From contig NZ_PXZH01000001.1 of the NCBI RefSeq assembly GCF_003950325.1, forward strand, positions 124,001-188,000: a stretch of DNA of 64,000 nt. The letters run 5' to 3'. Position numbers and translations under genes: made by a program. Below, in pieces: positions 54,088 through 62,568 of this stretch. The DNA is from Vagococcus humatus (GTDB taxonomy: Bacteria; Bacillota; Bacilli; Lactobacillales; Vagococcaceae). Under the pieces are notes generated by a model. That model had not been told where the DNA came from and ran no database searches. It saw nothing but the letters and a program-made list of their open reading frames with translations. The first letter of the stretch is position 1; each line of letters opens with the position of its first letter.

Positions 54088-56286
54088 ATGGGACAAGCAA
54101 GGGATACATTTGTTATTACAGGCATGACTTGTGCTAACTGTTCTGCCCGAGTAGAAAAAGAGTTAAATCAACAAAAAGGTGTTGAACAAGCTACTGTCAA
54201 TTTTGCAACAGAAAAAGCGACAGTGTTATATGAAAAAGAGGTAACTAATTCAGAAGAACTAATTGAGCAAGTAGAAAAGATTGGTTACGGAGCTATTTTA
54301 TACGATGAGGCTCACAAACAACATATTCGTCAGCAACAACAAGCAGCAGAAAAAAGAATGTTTTACGAATTAATTATTAGTGGGCTATTGACCTTGCCTA
54401 TGGTTGTAGGCATGATTTTGATGATGGCAGGGGTAAATAGTCCGTTAGTTCACTGGCTGCACAAACCTTTAGTCCAATGGGGATTGGCTACTCCTGTTCA
54501 GTTTTTTATTGGAGCTCGTTTTTATAAAGGAGCTTATCACAGTATTAAAACGAAGGCCCCTAACATGGATGTTTTAGTTGCGATGGGGACAAGCGCGGCT
54601 TACTTATTAAGTGTCTATAATGGTTTTTTAGGGGGAGTCGCTACAGATTTATATTTTGAAAGTAGTGCTATGATTATTACCCTTATTTTATTAGGAAAAT
54701 ATGTGGAACAAAAAGCTAAGAATAAAACGAGTTATGCTATTAGAGGATTAATGGATTTACAAGCGAAAGAAGCTACTGTCTTACGTGAAGGGAAAGAGTT
54801 AGTCATTCCTTATGAGCAGGTTTTAGTTGGAGATCATTTAGTGGTGAAACCAGGGGAACAAGTTCCTACCGATGGGGTAGTTGTAGCTGGGCAAACAGTG
54901 TTAGATGAAAGTATGTTAACTGGTGAAAGTCTACCTGTTAGTAAACAAGCTGGAGATCAAGTGTTTGGTGGTACAAGTAACGGTGCTGGTGCTTTTCAGA
55001 TGAAAGTCACAAAAGTCGGATCAGAAACTGCTTTATCTCGCATCATTCAATTGGTAGAGGAAGCTCAAGGAACGAAGGCACCTATTCAACAAATAGCCGA
55101 TAAAGTTTCTGGGGTATTTGTTCCAGCAGTCCTTGTCATAGCAGCTGTGACATTAGTAGTAACTAGTTTGGTAACAGGTCAGCTACAAGTAGGGATTATT
55201 CACAGTGTATCTGTGCTAGTGATTGCTTGTCCTTGTGCTTTAGGGCTAGCTACACCAACTGCTATTATGGTGGGAACAGGTTTAGGAGCTAAGCAAGGGA
55301 TTTTGATTAAAGGAGGAGAAGCGTTAGAAAAAGCGGCTCACCTAAATGCTATAGTCTTTGATAAAACAGGGACCATCACAGAAGGAAAACCTCAAGTGAC
55401 AGATGTTCACTGGCTAGAAGAGGTAGCAGATAGTTTTAAATATTTAGTTGCGTTAGAAATGAATTCCGAACATCCAATTGGGGAAGCAGTTGTAGCCTAT
55501 GGTCAGTCTATTGGGGCATATGACAAAGAATTAAATGAAACCAAAACGACAGCACTACCAGGTTTAGGGATTAAAGGAGTCATTGAAAATCAAGAGTATC
55601 TAGCAGGTAACCGACATTTAATGGCTCAGTCTGGTTTTGACACTGGCTCCTATGATACCTTGGTAACGTCATGGGAAAATCAAGGTAAAACAGTGATTTA
55701 TGTGGCTAAAGAACAAGGTATTATGGGGATTGTTGCTGTTTCTGATGTAGTAAAAGAAGAAGCAGCTTTAGCGATCAAACAGCTAAAGGATCAAGGAATC
55801 GACGTTTACTTACTGACAGGAGACAATCAGCGTGCCGCTCAGTTTATTGGGGAACAGGTAGGAATTGAAAAAGCCCACATTTTTGCTGAGGTATTACCAG
55901 AAGATAAGGCTTCTTACGTTTCTAAGTTACAAAAACAAGGAAAACAAGTGGGAATGGTAGGAGACGGAATTAATGATGCTCCAGCCCTTGCCACAGCAGA
56001 TATCGGGATTGCCATGGGAAGTGGCACTGATATTGCCATGGAAACAGCAGACATTACTATTATGAACAATCAATTATTGCAAGTGGAACGGATGATTCAA
56101 CTATCTAAAAAAACAGTTAAAAAAATCAAACAAAATTTATTCTGGGCGTTTATTTACAATATTATTGGGATTCCTTTTGCTGCATTAGGTTGGTTAAATC
56201 CTATTATTGCAGGAGGAGCTATGGCGTTTAGCTCGGTCAGTGTTTTATTAAATTCACTTAGTTTAAATCGTACAAAATGGCATTAA
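54088..56286 (+). CDS. copA: Copper-exporting P1B-type ATPase CopA
   Basis: A 732-residue copper pump. One N-terminal metal-binding domain has MTCANC (Cys15, Cys18). Eight membrane segments, the CPC ion site in VIACPCALGLATPT, the phosphorylation motif DKTGTIT, TGES in MLTGESLPVS and the hinge GDGINDAPALATADIGIA are all present, as is the class-specific SEHPIGEAV. Operon order copY-copZ-copA as in enterococci; a second ATPase gene copB, present in E. hirae, is absent here. Confidence 0.97.
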   Translation: MGQARDTFVITGMTCANCSARVEKELNQQKGVEQATVNFATEKATVLYEKEVTNSEELIEQVEKIGYGAILYDEAHKQHIRQQQQAAEKRMFYELIISGLLTLPMVVGMILMMAGVNSPLVHWLHKPLVQWGLATPVQFFIGARFYKGAYHSIKTKAPNMDVLVAMGTSAAYLLSVYNGFLGGVATDLYFESSAMIITLILLGKYVEQKAKNKTSYAIRGLMDLQAKEATVLREGKELVIPYEQVLVGDHLVVKPGEQVPTDGVVVAGQTVLDESMLTGESLPVSKQAGDQVFGGTSNGAGAFQMKVTKVGSETALSRIIQLVEEAQGTKAPIQQIADKVSGVFVPAVLVIAAVTLVVTSLVTGQLQVGIIHSVSVLVIACPCALGLATPTAIMVGTGLGAKQGILIKGGEALEKAAHLNAIVFDKTGTITEGKPQVTDVHWLEEVADSFKYLVALEMNSEHPIGEAVVAYGQSIGAYDKELNETKTTALPGLGIKGVIENQEYLAGNRHLMAQSGFDTGSYDTLVTSWENQGKTVIYVAKEQGIMGIVAVSDVVKEEAALAIKQLKDQGIDVYLLTGDNQRAAQFIGEQVGIEKAHIFAEVLPEDKASYVSKLQKQGKQVGMVGDGINDAPALATADIGIAMGSGTDIAMETADITIMNNQLLQVERMIQLSKKTVKKIKQNLFWAFIYNIIGIPFAALGWLNPIIAGGAMAFSSVSVLLNSLSLNRTKWH

Positions 56287-56289
56287 ATT

Positions 56290-56330
56290 AAAAAAGCCTG
56301 TCTTCCGATTAAGAAGAAAGGCTTTTTTTT
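56290..56330. terminator. Bidirectional terminator between copA and the nitroreductase gene
   Basis: Stem AAAAAGCCT-TCTTC with GAAGA-AGGCTTTTT (single bulges) and T-runs on both sides; it touches the nitroreductase stop codon. Confidence 0.8.
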
Positions 56331-56964
56331 ATAAGAATGTAGTGATGTCAGAAGGACTTAGACGGTAAGAGTCGTGGCCTGTTTCATCGGCTACGCCAAT
56401 TGATAAAGCTAATAAAGGTAAGTAGCGAGTCTCGTCGATATCTAAGGCTTGGTGAATGTGTTGTTTATCAAAGCCACCAATCGGACAAGTGTCATAACCA
56501 AAGTAACGAGCAGCTAGCATAAAACTCATAGCTACTAGACCACCGTCAAAGACCGTAGTTATTTGTAGTTCTTCGTCTGTGTAGTTTTGATAAATATCTT
56601 TAATCATCTTACTTTGACGTAATTTCACTTCTTCTGGCATTTTACCTGCTTTAACAGCTTCGTCTAAAATAAAATCAGTTCTCGAAACAGCTTCTAAATC
56701 TCCAAAAATAAAGACCATAGCAGAAGACGTCTCACATTGTTGAGGGTTATAAGCAAAATAAGGAGCTAGCGCTGCTTTTTTTTCAGGGCTATCCACTACA
56801 ACGAAATGCCAAGGTTGTAAGTTGAGGGAAGAAGGCGTTTGACTAGTCATTTTGATAATTTTAGTCATCACTTCCCGTGAGATTGGTTGGTTTGGTTTAT
56901 ATTTACGAATAGAATGACGATTTAAAAACACATCTTCAAAATAATCATGAGTAATAGGTTGCAT
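56329..56964 (-). CDS. Nitroreductase-family flavoprotein
   Basis: A 211-residue FMN-dependent NAD(P)H oxidoreductase. The FMN-binding RHSIRKYKPNQPI (about 16-28) and the TPSSLNLQPWHFVVV stretch (about 43-57) define the family, and the C-terminal GFDKQHIHQAL completes the site. The natural substrate is unknown; members reduce nitro compounds or quinones. Ribosome binding site GGAGG. Single gene. Confidence 0.9.
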   Translation of the reverse strand: MQPITHDYFEDVFLNRHSIRKYKPNQPISREVMTKIIKMTSQTPSSLNLQPWHFVVVDSPEKKAALAPYFAYNPQQCETSSAMVFIFGDLEAVSRTDFILDEAVKAGKMPEEVKLRQSKMIKDIYQNYTDEELQITTVFDGGLVAMSFMLAARYFGYDTCPIGGFDKQHIHQALDIDETRYLPLLALSIGVADETGHDSYRLSPSDITTFL

Positions 56965-57061
56965 GAGTTTACCTCCAAATTTATAATTACTTCCATATTA
57001 TCATATAATAAATTGAATGAGAAAGTAAAACCCTTGTAACAGTGCTTTAGAGTGAGAAGGT

Positions 57062-57090
57062 TTGACACTAAATTTAAAAAAAGCTATACT
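57062..57090 (+). promoter_or_regulatory. Strong promoter of the aro operon leader
   Basis: A perfect TTGACA and TATACT (5 of 6) with a 17-base spacer. Transcription would start near 57097, about 100 bases before aroE. Confidence 0.8.
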
Positions 57091-57096
57091 GAAAAA

Positions 57097-57186
57097 AGTA
57101 ATGAAAACGAGAATCCCAGTAGGTTTTGGGAGAAAAATAAACCAAGCATTTACTGTAGTTTTCACTATAGTAAGTGCTTTTTTTTA
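57097..57186 (+). promoter_or_regulatory. Transcription-attenuator leader of the aro operon
   Basis: A near-perfect 16-bp stem (57144-57159 with 57164-57179, UUUC loop, two wobble pairs) is followed by eight T residues at 57178-57185, a textbook intrinsic terminator, three bases before the aroE AAGGAG. Upstream, TGAAAAC (57102-57108) is complementary to GTTTTCA (57158-57164) in the terminator loop and inner stem, so an antiterminator fold is possible. A small TCCCA/TGGGA hairpin lies at 57114-57131. There is no T-box consensus. This would let aromatic supply set read-through; the ligand or protein is unknown. Confidence 0.65.
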
Positions 57187-57197
57187 AGGAGAATAAA

Positions 57198-58076
57198 ATG
57201 ATTTCAGGACAGACCCAATTATTTGGGGTTTTTGCAACCCCTATTAGTCATAGTTTATCCCCATTTATTCATAATTTAGCCTTTCAGCAACAAGGGATTG
57301 ACGGTGTTTATTTAGCTTTTGATACACCTTTATCTCATTTAAAGGCAAGTATTGAAAGTATTCCTCTATTAGGTATGGGCGGGGCTAATTTATCTATGCC
57401 TTTAAAAACAGCTAGTATGGCGTTAATGGATGAGTTATCTTCTGAGGTGTCATTGATTGGTGCGATGAACACGATTGTGCCAGTGGATAATCAGTTAGTA
57501 GGATATAATACTGATGGATTAGGCTTTTATAAACATTTAGCTAGTCAACAAGTTCCTTATCTAAATCAGTCGATGACGATTTTTGGAGTAGGTGGAGCAG
57601 CCACTGCCATTATTGCTCAAGGTGCTAAAGAAGGGGTAGGAGAATTTTTTGTATTAAAACGACCTAATGACACATGGGACGCGGCAGAAAAAAAATTAAA
57701 AGAAATCGCCAAAAAAACCCAGTGTGAGATTCATTTATTATCTTCTGATAATCCGCAAAATATTCACCAAAGTATAAAAAAATCTGATATGATTGTGAAT
57801 GGAACGAATGTGGGTATGACCCCACTGGAAGATATTTCTTTAGTTCCTAATCGGGAGTGGTTAACCCCTGAAAAAGTCGTGGTTGATGTGGTTTATCAAC
57901 CTCAGGAAACATATTTGCTAAAACAAGCAGCGTCACAAGGGTGTCAACGGTTTAATGGGTTAGGGATGTTACTTGGACAGGCGGCTTATAGTTATGAGTT
58001 ATGGACACATCAAGCCATGCCTGTTGCTTATATTCAAAAGGAACTGGAAAAGAAATTGATTGGGGAAAAGAAATGA
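57198..58076 (+). CDS. aroE: Shikimate dehydrogenase
   Basis: A 292-residue NADPH enzyme that reduces 3-dehydroshikimate. The shikimate site PISHSLSPFIHN (about residues 15-26), catalytic lysine in MPLKT, NTDGLG and the Rossmann loop FGVGGAATAI are present. The start ATG 57198 follows AAGGAG; a longer frame to 57174 lies within the terminator stem and is rejected. First gene of the aro operon, overlapping aroF by four bases. Confidence 0.95.
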   Translation: MISGQTQLFGVFATPISHSLSPFIHNLAFQQQGIDGVYLAFDTPLSHLKASIESIPLLGMGGANLSMPLKTASMALMDELSSEVSLIGAMNTIVPVDNQLVGYNTDGLGFYKHLASQQVPYLNQSMTIFGVGGAATAIIAQGAKEGVGEFFVLKRPNDTWDAAEKKLKEIAKKTQCEIHLLSSDNPQNIHQSIKKSDMIVNGTNVGMTPLEDISLVPNREWLTPEKVVVDVVYQPQETYLLKQAASQGCQRFNGLGMLLGQAAYSYELWTHQAMPVAYIQKELEKKLIGEKK

Positions 58077-59074
58077 TAGTAAGATTAAAAGAAAACGTGA
58101 CAGATAAAGACCAAGCATTACTTAAACAAGTATTAGGAACACAAGATGTTTATAAAATTGAAGCAAATAACCGAGTGTTGTATCAAGTAAAACAGTTGAT
58201 TAATCAAGAAGAAATTGAACATTTACCAATGGTTGAAGAGGTTGTTCAAATTAATACTTCTTATCAACTGGTTAGCCGAGACTATAAAAAAACAGATACT
58301 ATTATTGATTTAGGAGATCAAATTAAAATTGGTGGCAATCATTTAACAGTCATTGCAGGTCCTTGTTCAGTTGAAAGTCAGGAACAAATGATGACTTCTG
58401 CTGCTTTTGTTAAAGCAGCAGGTGGACAGCTTTTACGAGGTGGGGCTTACAAACCAAGAACTTCTCCTTATAGTTTTCAAGGACTAGAAGAAGAAGGCTT
58501 AATTTATTTAAGACAAGCTGCCGATCGTTATGGGTTAAAAGTTATTACAGAAGTGATGGATATTGAGCATGTGTCAGAGATGACCCCCTATACAGATGTG
58601 TTTCAAATTGGGGCAAGAAATATGCAAAACTTCAAGTTACTTGAAGCAGTGGGGAAAACCCAAAAACCTGTTGCCCTTAAACGAGGCATGGCGGCGACTG
58701 TTACGGATTTATTAAATGCAGCAGAGTATATTGCGGCTCAAGGGAATTTACAGATTATCTTAATTGAACGAGGAATTAGAACCTTTGAAACAGCGACACG
58801 GAACACTTTGGATTTAAATGCTGTACCAGTTTTAAAAGAGTTGACTCACTTACCGATTATTGTGGATCCTAGCCACGGAATTGGTATTAGAAAACATGTG
58901 CCAGCTATGGCTAAAGCAGGGATTGCAGCTGGTGCTCATGGGGTGATGATTGAAGCTCATCCTGAACCAACACTGGCTTTATCTGACGGGGAGCAGTCTT
59001 TAACACCAGAGATGCTTCAAAAATTAGTCCCTACTTTACGTCGAATCCATGAGATATTACAAGCAGATATCTAA
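58073..59074 (+). CDS. aroF: 3-Deoxy-7-phosphoheptulonate (DAHP) synthase, type I-beta
   Basis: A 333-residue enzyme joining phosphoenolpyruvate and erythrose 4-phosphate, the committed step of aromatic synthesis; erythrose 4-phosphate comes from the transketolase pathway. The N-terminal 70 residues form the ferredoxin-like regulatory domain of the AroF/AroG(Tm) type; the barrel holds IAGPCSVES, GGAYKPRTSPYSFQG, ALKRGM and VDPSHGIG. The start ATG 58073 overlaps aroE as ATGA; a start at 58001 inside aroE is not credible. Confidence 0.95.
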   Translation: MIVRLKENVTDKDQALLKQVLGTQDVYKIEANNRVLYQVKQLINQEEIEHLPMVEEVVQINTSYQLVSRDYKKTDTIIDLGDQIKIGGNHLTVIAGPCSVESQEQMMTSAAFVKAAGGQLLRGGAYKPRTSPYSFQGLEEEGLIYLRQAADRYGLKVITEVMDIEHVSEMTPYTDVFQIGARNMQNFKLLEAVGKTQKPVALKRGMAATVTDLLNAAEYIAAQGNLQIILIERGIRTFETATRNTLDLNAVPVLKELTHLPIIVDPSHGIGIRKHVPAMAKAGIAAGAHGVMIEAHPEPTLALSDGEQSLTPEMLQKLVPTLRRIHEILQADI

Positions 59075-59084
59075 GGAGGAAAAC

Positions 59085-60161
59085 ATGACAATGCAGCTAA
59101 GGATGACATTTTCCAACCATTCTTATGAGCTTTTATTTGGTCAACAATTGTTACCAGAAATAGGTAAAAAAGTGTCTAAGCTATGGCAGCCACAATGTGT
59201 GTTACTTGTTTCTGACACACATGTCGGCCCACTTTATAAACAACAAGTGACCGATTCCTTAACGACAGCTGGTTTTCAAGTCTATTATTATGAAATACCA
59301 GCTGGAGAAGGATCTAAAAATTTTCAACAATTTGAACAGCTACAGGAATATTTAGGAGCTTTAGGCTTTACTAGAAAAGATGGTTTAATTGCTTTAGGAG
59401 GAGGAGTAGTTGGAGATTTAGTTGGATTTGTTGCGAGTACATATATGCGAGGCATTCATTTTATCCAAGTCCCTACTTCTTTATTAGCCCAAGTCGATAG
59501 TAGTATCGGGGGAAAAACAGGGATTAACTCTCAAGCAGGTAAAAATTTAGTCGGTAGTTTTTGGCAACCAGATTTGGTGGTTATTGATGTAGATGTACTA
59601 GATACTTTGCCAGAAAGACGGTTTTTAGAAGGTTTTGGAGAGATAATCAAAATAGCCATTATTCGAGATACAGGTTTATGGGAACTTTTACAAGCTTATC
59701 CAGTAAAGGGAAGCCAGAAACAGAAGAAACAAGAACTAATGCAGCTGATTTATCAAAGCTGTGTCAATAAAAAAGAAGTAGTCGAAGCAGATGAGCGGGA
59801 ACAAGGACAACGGAAATTCTTAAATTTTGGTCACACTATTGGTCATGGACTAGAAAAAATATTGGGATATGGTACGCTATACCATGGTGAAGCAGTGGCG
59901 ATTGGTATGCACATGATGACTAAAATCAGTGTGAAACAAGGAATAACCCAACCAGGAGTGTTAGAAGAATTAGAGAGGTTGTTAAATAAGTACCAGCTAC
60001 CTACTTGTGTAACAGACAACTATGAAACAAAAGAATTATTAGCCGCTATTCGCCACGATAAAAAAGCAGAAAAAGATCAGGTAACCTGTGTGATGGTGAC
60101 ACAAATAGGGGAAAGTCAATTAGAAAATTTATCATTTGAGTTACTAGAAAGTTACTTGTAA
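59085..60161 (+). CDS. aroB: 3-Dehydroquinate synthase
   Basis: A 358-residue NAD- and metal-dependent enzyme that cyclises DAHP. The NAD loop GGGVVGDLVGFVASTYMRG (about 103-121) and the metal ligands in EGFGEIIKIA, GHTIGHGLE and YHGEAVAIGM are intact. Start ATG 59085 follows AAGGAGG; the longer frame from 59049 overlaps aroF and has no site. In related enterococci aroC and tyrA would follow here; instead aroA starts 11 bases later. Confidence 0.96.
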   Translation: MTMQLRMTFSNHSYELLFGQQLLPEIGKKVSKLWQPQCVLLVSDTHVGPLYKQQVTDSLTTAGFQVYYYEIPAGEGSKNFQQFEQLQEYLGALGFTRKDGLIALGGGVVGDLVGFVASTYMRGIHFIQVPTSLLAQVDSSIGGKTGINSQAGKNLVGSFWQPDLVVIDVDVLDTLPERRFLEGFGEIIKIAIIRDTGLWELLQAYPVKGSQKQKKQELMQLIYQSCVNKKEVVEADEREQGQRKFLNFGHTIGHGLEKILGYGTLYHGEAVAIGMHMMTKISVKQGITQPGVLEELERLLNKYQLPTCVTDNYETKELLAAIRHDKKAEKDQVTCVMVTQIGESQLENLSFELLESYL

Positions 60162-60172
60162 GGAGTGAAAAT

Positions 60173-61438
60173 ATGTTTTTAGAGGGAAGCATCCAAGTTC
60201 CACCAGATAAGTCTATTTCACATCGAAGTATTATGTTTGGAGCTATGGCTCATGGCGTCACTCGGGTTCATCATTTTTTAAAAAGTGAGGATTGTCTGGC
60301 TACGTTAAATCTGTTTAAAGCATTAGGGGTTACTATTTATGAAGAAGGTAATCAATTAGTGATTGTAGGAAAAGGCGTGTCCTCGTTTCAGCCACCTAGT
60401 GAAGCGATTGATGTAGGTAATTCTGGGACCACTCTTCGGCTGGTTAGCGGCTTATTAGCTACTTGCTGTTTTCCTATTACGTTAACAGGTGATGCTTCTC
60501 TTTCAAGTCGCCCAATGGACCGGGTATTACAACCTTTAAGAAAAATGGGAGTAACTAGTCAAGGTCAAGGGGAGAAAGAAACCCTTCCGTTGATCTTGCA
60601 AGGTACTTCTTGTTTAAAACCTATTCAGTATCATTTACCAGTAGCTAGTGCCCAAGTAAAATCCGCTTTGCTTTTCGCTGCTTTACAAGCAGAGGGAACC
60701 AGTCTGATTGTTGAAAAAGAACTGACTCGCAATCATACAGAAGAGATGATTCGGTTATTTGGTGGAGACATTCAAGTAACAGGCAAACAAATTCAACTGA
60801 CTGGCCCCCAACAGTTAACAGGAACTACCTTATTTGTTCCAGGGGATATTTCTTCAGCGGCCTTTTTTATAGTAGCAGGCTTATGTGTCCCTAACAGTCA
60901 TATTTGGTTAACTAATGTTGGCTTGTCTGAAACTCGTACAGGAATATTAGATATTGTTCAGCAAATGGGAGGGAAAGTGCAGGTTCATCCTCACAGTGAC
61001 ACTGACTATACTGGAGATATTGACGTACAGGCTTCAGAATTAGTGGGGACAACTATTTCAGGTTCACTGATTCCTCGGGCCATTGATGAGTTGCCGGTGA
61101 TTGCTTTATTAGCTACTCAGGCAACAGGAAGAACAGTGATTAAAGATGCAGAAGAGTTAAAAGTCAAAGAAACTAATCGTATTGATGCCACTGTTTGTGA
61201 ATTGAAAAAACTAGGGGCAGATATTGAAAGTACCGAGGATGGAATGATTATTAACGGACCTACTCCCTTACATGGTGGAGTGGTTAACAGTTATCAAGAC
61301 CACCGAATGGCTATGATGTTAAAGATTGCTAGTTTACTTGTTTCACCAAAAGAAACTGTCCAGATTAAAGGAGAAGATGCGGTTAAGGTATCTTATCCGG
61401 AGTTTAATCAAGATTTACTTAAAATAATCAACCAATAA
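60173..61438 (+). CDS. aroA: 3-Phosphoshikimate 1-carboxyvinyltransferase (EPSP synthase)
   Basis: A 421-residue enzyme that adds enolpyruvate to shikimate 3-phosphate. Signatures DKSISHRSIMFGA (about 13-25), GNSGTTLRL and RPMDRVLQPLRKMG, and the C-terminal KVKETNRIDA and DHRMAMML are present. Its substrate needs shikimate kinase and its product needs chorismate synthase; neither is encoded in this window. Last aro gene of the run, AAGGAG site. Confidence 0.96.
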   Translation: MFLEGSIQVPPDKSISHRSIMFGAMAHGVTRVHHFLKSEDCLATLNLFKALGVTIYEEGNQLVIVGKGVSSFQPPSEAIDVGNSGTTLRLVSGLLATCCFPITLTGDASLSSRPMDRVLQPLRKMGVTSQGQGEKETLPLILQGTSCLKPIQYHLPVASAQVKSALLFAALQAEGTSLIVEKELTRNHTEEMIRLFGGDIQVTGKQIQLTGPQQLTGTTLFVPGDISSAAFFIVAGLCVPNSHIWLTNVGLSETRTGILDIVQQMGGKVQVHPHSDTDYTGDIDVQASELVGTTISGSLIPRAIDELPVIALLATQATGRTVIKDAEELKVKETNRIDATVCELKKLGADIESTEDGMIINGPTPLHGGVVNSYQDHRMAMMLKIASLLVSPKETVQIKGEDAVKVSYPEFNQDLLKIINQ

Positions 61439-61445
61439 ACCAGAG

Positions 61446-61469
61446 AATCAGATAGCTGTTTATCTGATT
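61446..61469 (+). other. Hairpin after aroA without T-run
   Basis: A 9-bp stem AATCAGATA/TATCTGATT with a 6-base loop. No T-run follows, so it may be a processing or mRNA-stability element instead of a terminator, and the next gene may be co-transcribed. Confidence 0.45.
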
Positions 61470-61495
61470 GATGATAATTAAAAGAAGGTATGCGT

Positions 61496-62494
61496 ATGTC
61501 AAGAATGGAAAAGTATCACGGAAATGATGCACCTGTAGAAAAAAAACCGAAACAACCTAAAAATAAAAAAAGAGACAAAAAGACACAGCGAGGTTCTGTT
61601 GCTATTATTCAACCGATTGCTAAAGTTATTTTATTTGTTATTATTATGATCGCTGCTTTTTGTTTATATGAGTACCGTTCAGGTATGAGGCAAGCTAGAC
61701 ATGACCAAGGATTTAAAGAAATCAAAGTAGAAGATTTTAAAGGTGAAAAAAGTCGTTCTGATGATATTAATGTGTTACTTCTTGGCAGTGATTCAAGAGG
61801 AGAAGATATGGGTCGGTCAGACTCTATTATGATTGCTCATTATAATAAACATGAAAAAACACCTAAATTAGTTTCATTTATGCGAGACACTTTGGTTAAT
61901 ATTCCAGAAGTAGGATATAACAAAATTAATGCCGCTTATTCATACGGGGGACCAGAGTTAGTTAGAGAAACGATTCAGCAAACCTTCCAAGTGGATGTGC
62001 AGTACTATGCTATTGTTAATTTCTCCTCTTTTCCTAAAGTTATCGATACTCTTTGTCCAAAAGGATTAGAGATTGATGCAGAAAAAGATTTAAATTTAGA
62101 CGGGGTAGATATTGCAAAAGGTGTTCAACAGATGGATGGTCATACAGCTTTACAGTATGCACGGTTTAGAAAAGATGAAGAGGGAGATTTTGGCCGAGTA
62201 AGACGTCAGCAACAAGTGATGAACGCTTTATTCCAACAAGGTACCTCCATTAGCAATGTGGCTCATCTGCCTAAAACTTTAGGTAAAATCCAAGGGTATA
62301 CTACCACTAACATTCCCTCATCTATCTATCCTAGCTTAGTAAAAGACGTGGTGTTTAAGAGAAATAAACCCCTTGAAAAATTAGTGATTCCTGTCGAAAA
62401 CTCTTGGGAAAACGGCTATTACGACGGGGCCGGAAGTGTGTTAGAAATTGATGAACAAATGAATGCTAAAGCTGTTCAAGCATTTTTAAACTAA
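61496..62494 (+). CDS. LytR-CpsA-Psr family cell-wall glycopolymer ligase
   Basis: A 332-residue protein with a basic cytoplasmic N-terminus, one membrane segment (about 34-55) and an extracellular LCP domain (about 95-250). Key residues are seen in LLLGSDSRGEDMGRSDSIMI, FMRDTLVNIPEVGYNKINAAYSYGG (split around 120-145) and YARFRKDEEGDFGRVRRQQ. The family transfers teichoic acids or capsule from lipid carriers to peptidoglycan. The place after the aro cluster matches enterococcal psr. ATG 61496 is preferred to 61490 because AAGG ends at 61488, just one base before 61490. Confidence 0.93.
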   Translation: MSRMEKYHGNDAPVEKKPKQPKNKKRDKKTQRGSVAIIQPIAKVILFVIIMIAAFCLYEYRSGMRQARHDQGFKEIKVEDFKGEKSRSDDINVLLLGSDSRGEDMGRSDSIMIAHYNKHEKTPKLVSFMRDTLVNIPEVGYNKINAAYSYGGPELVRETIQQTFQVDVQYYAIVNFSSFPKVIDTLCPKGLEIDAEKDLNLDGVDIAKGVQQMDGHTALQYARFRKDEEGDFGRVRRQQQVMNALFQQGTSISNVAHLPKTLGKIQGYTTTNIPSSIYPSLVKDVVFKRNKPLEKLVIPVENSWENGYYDGAGSVLEIDEQMNAKAVQAFLN

Positions 62495-62525
62495 CTAATA
62501 AGCCGTGTTCATGGTGTGTCAAGTA

Positions 62526-62534
62526 TGATATAGT
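62526..62534 (+). promoter_or_regulatory. Possible extended -10 promoter of degV
   Basis: TGATATAGT is a TG-N-TATAGT extended -10, about 35 bases before the degV ATG. Confidence 0.4.
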
Positions 62535-62568
62535 ATTAATATGTTTAATAAAGAAGTGAGGTTAAATC

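Noticed and set aside
57101..57187. 28-codon Phe-rich leader peptide in the aro leader
   Set aside because: The ATG lacks a ribosome binding site and lies about four bases from the predicted transcript start, and two of the Phe codons arise from the terminator T-run. It is kept only as a remark in the attenuator finding.
57097..57197. T-box riboswitch upstream of aroE
   Set aside because: The leader is too short and lacks the conserved T-box AGGGUGGNACCGCG sequence and specifier stem.
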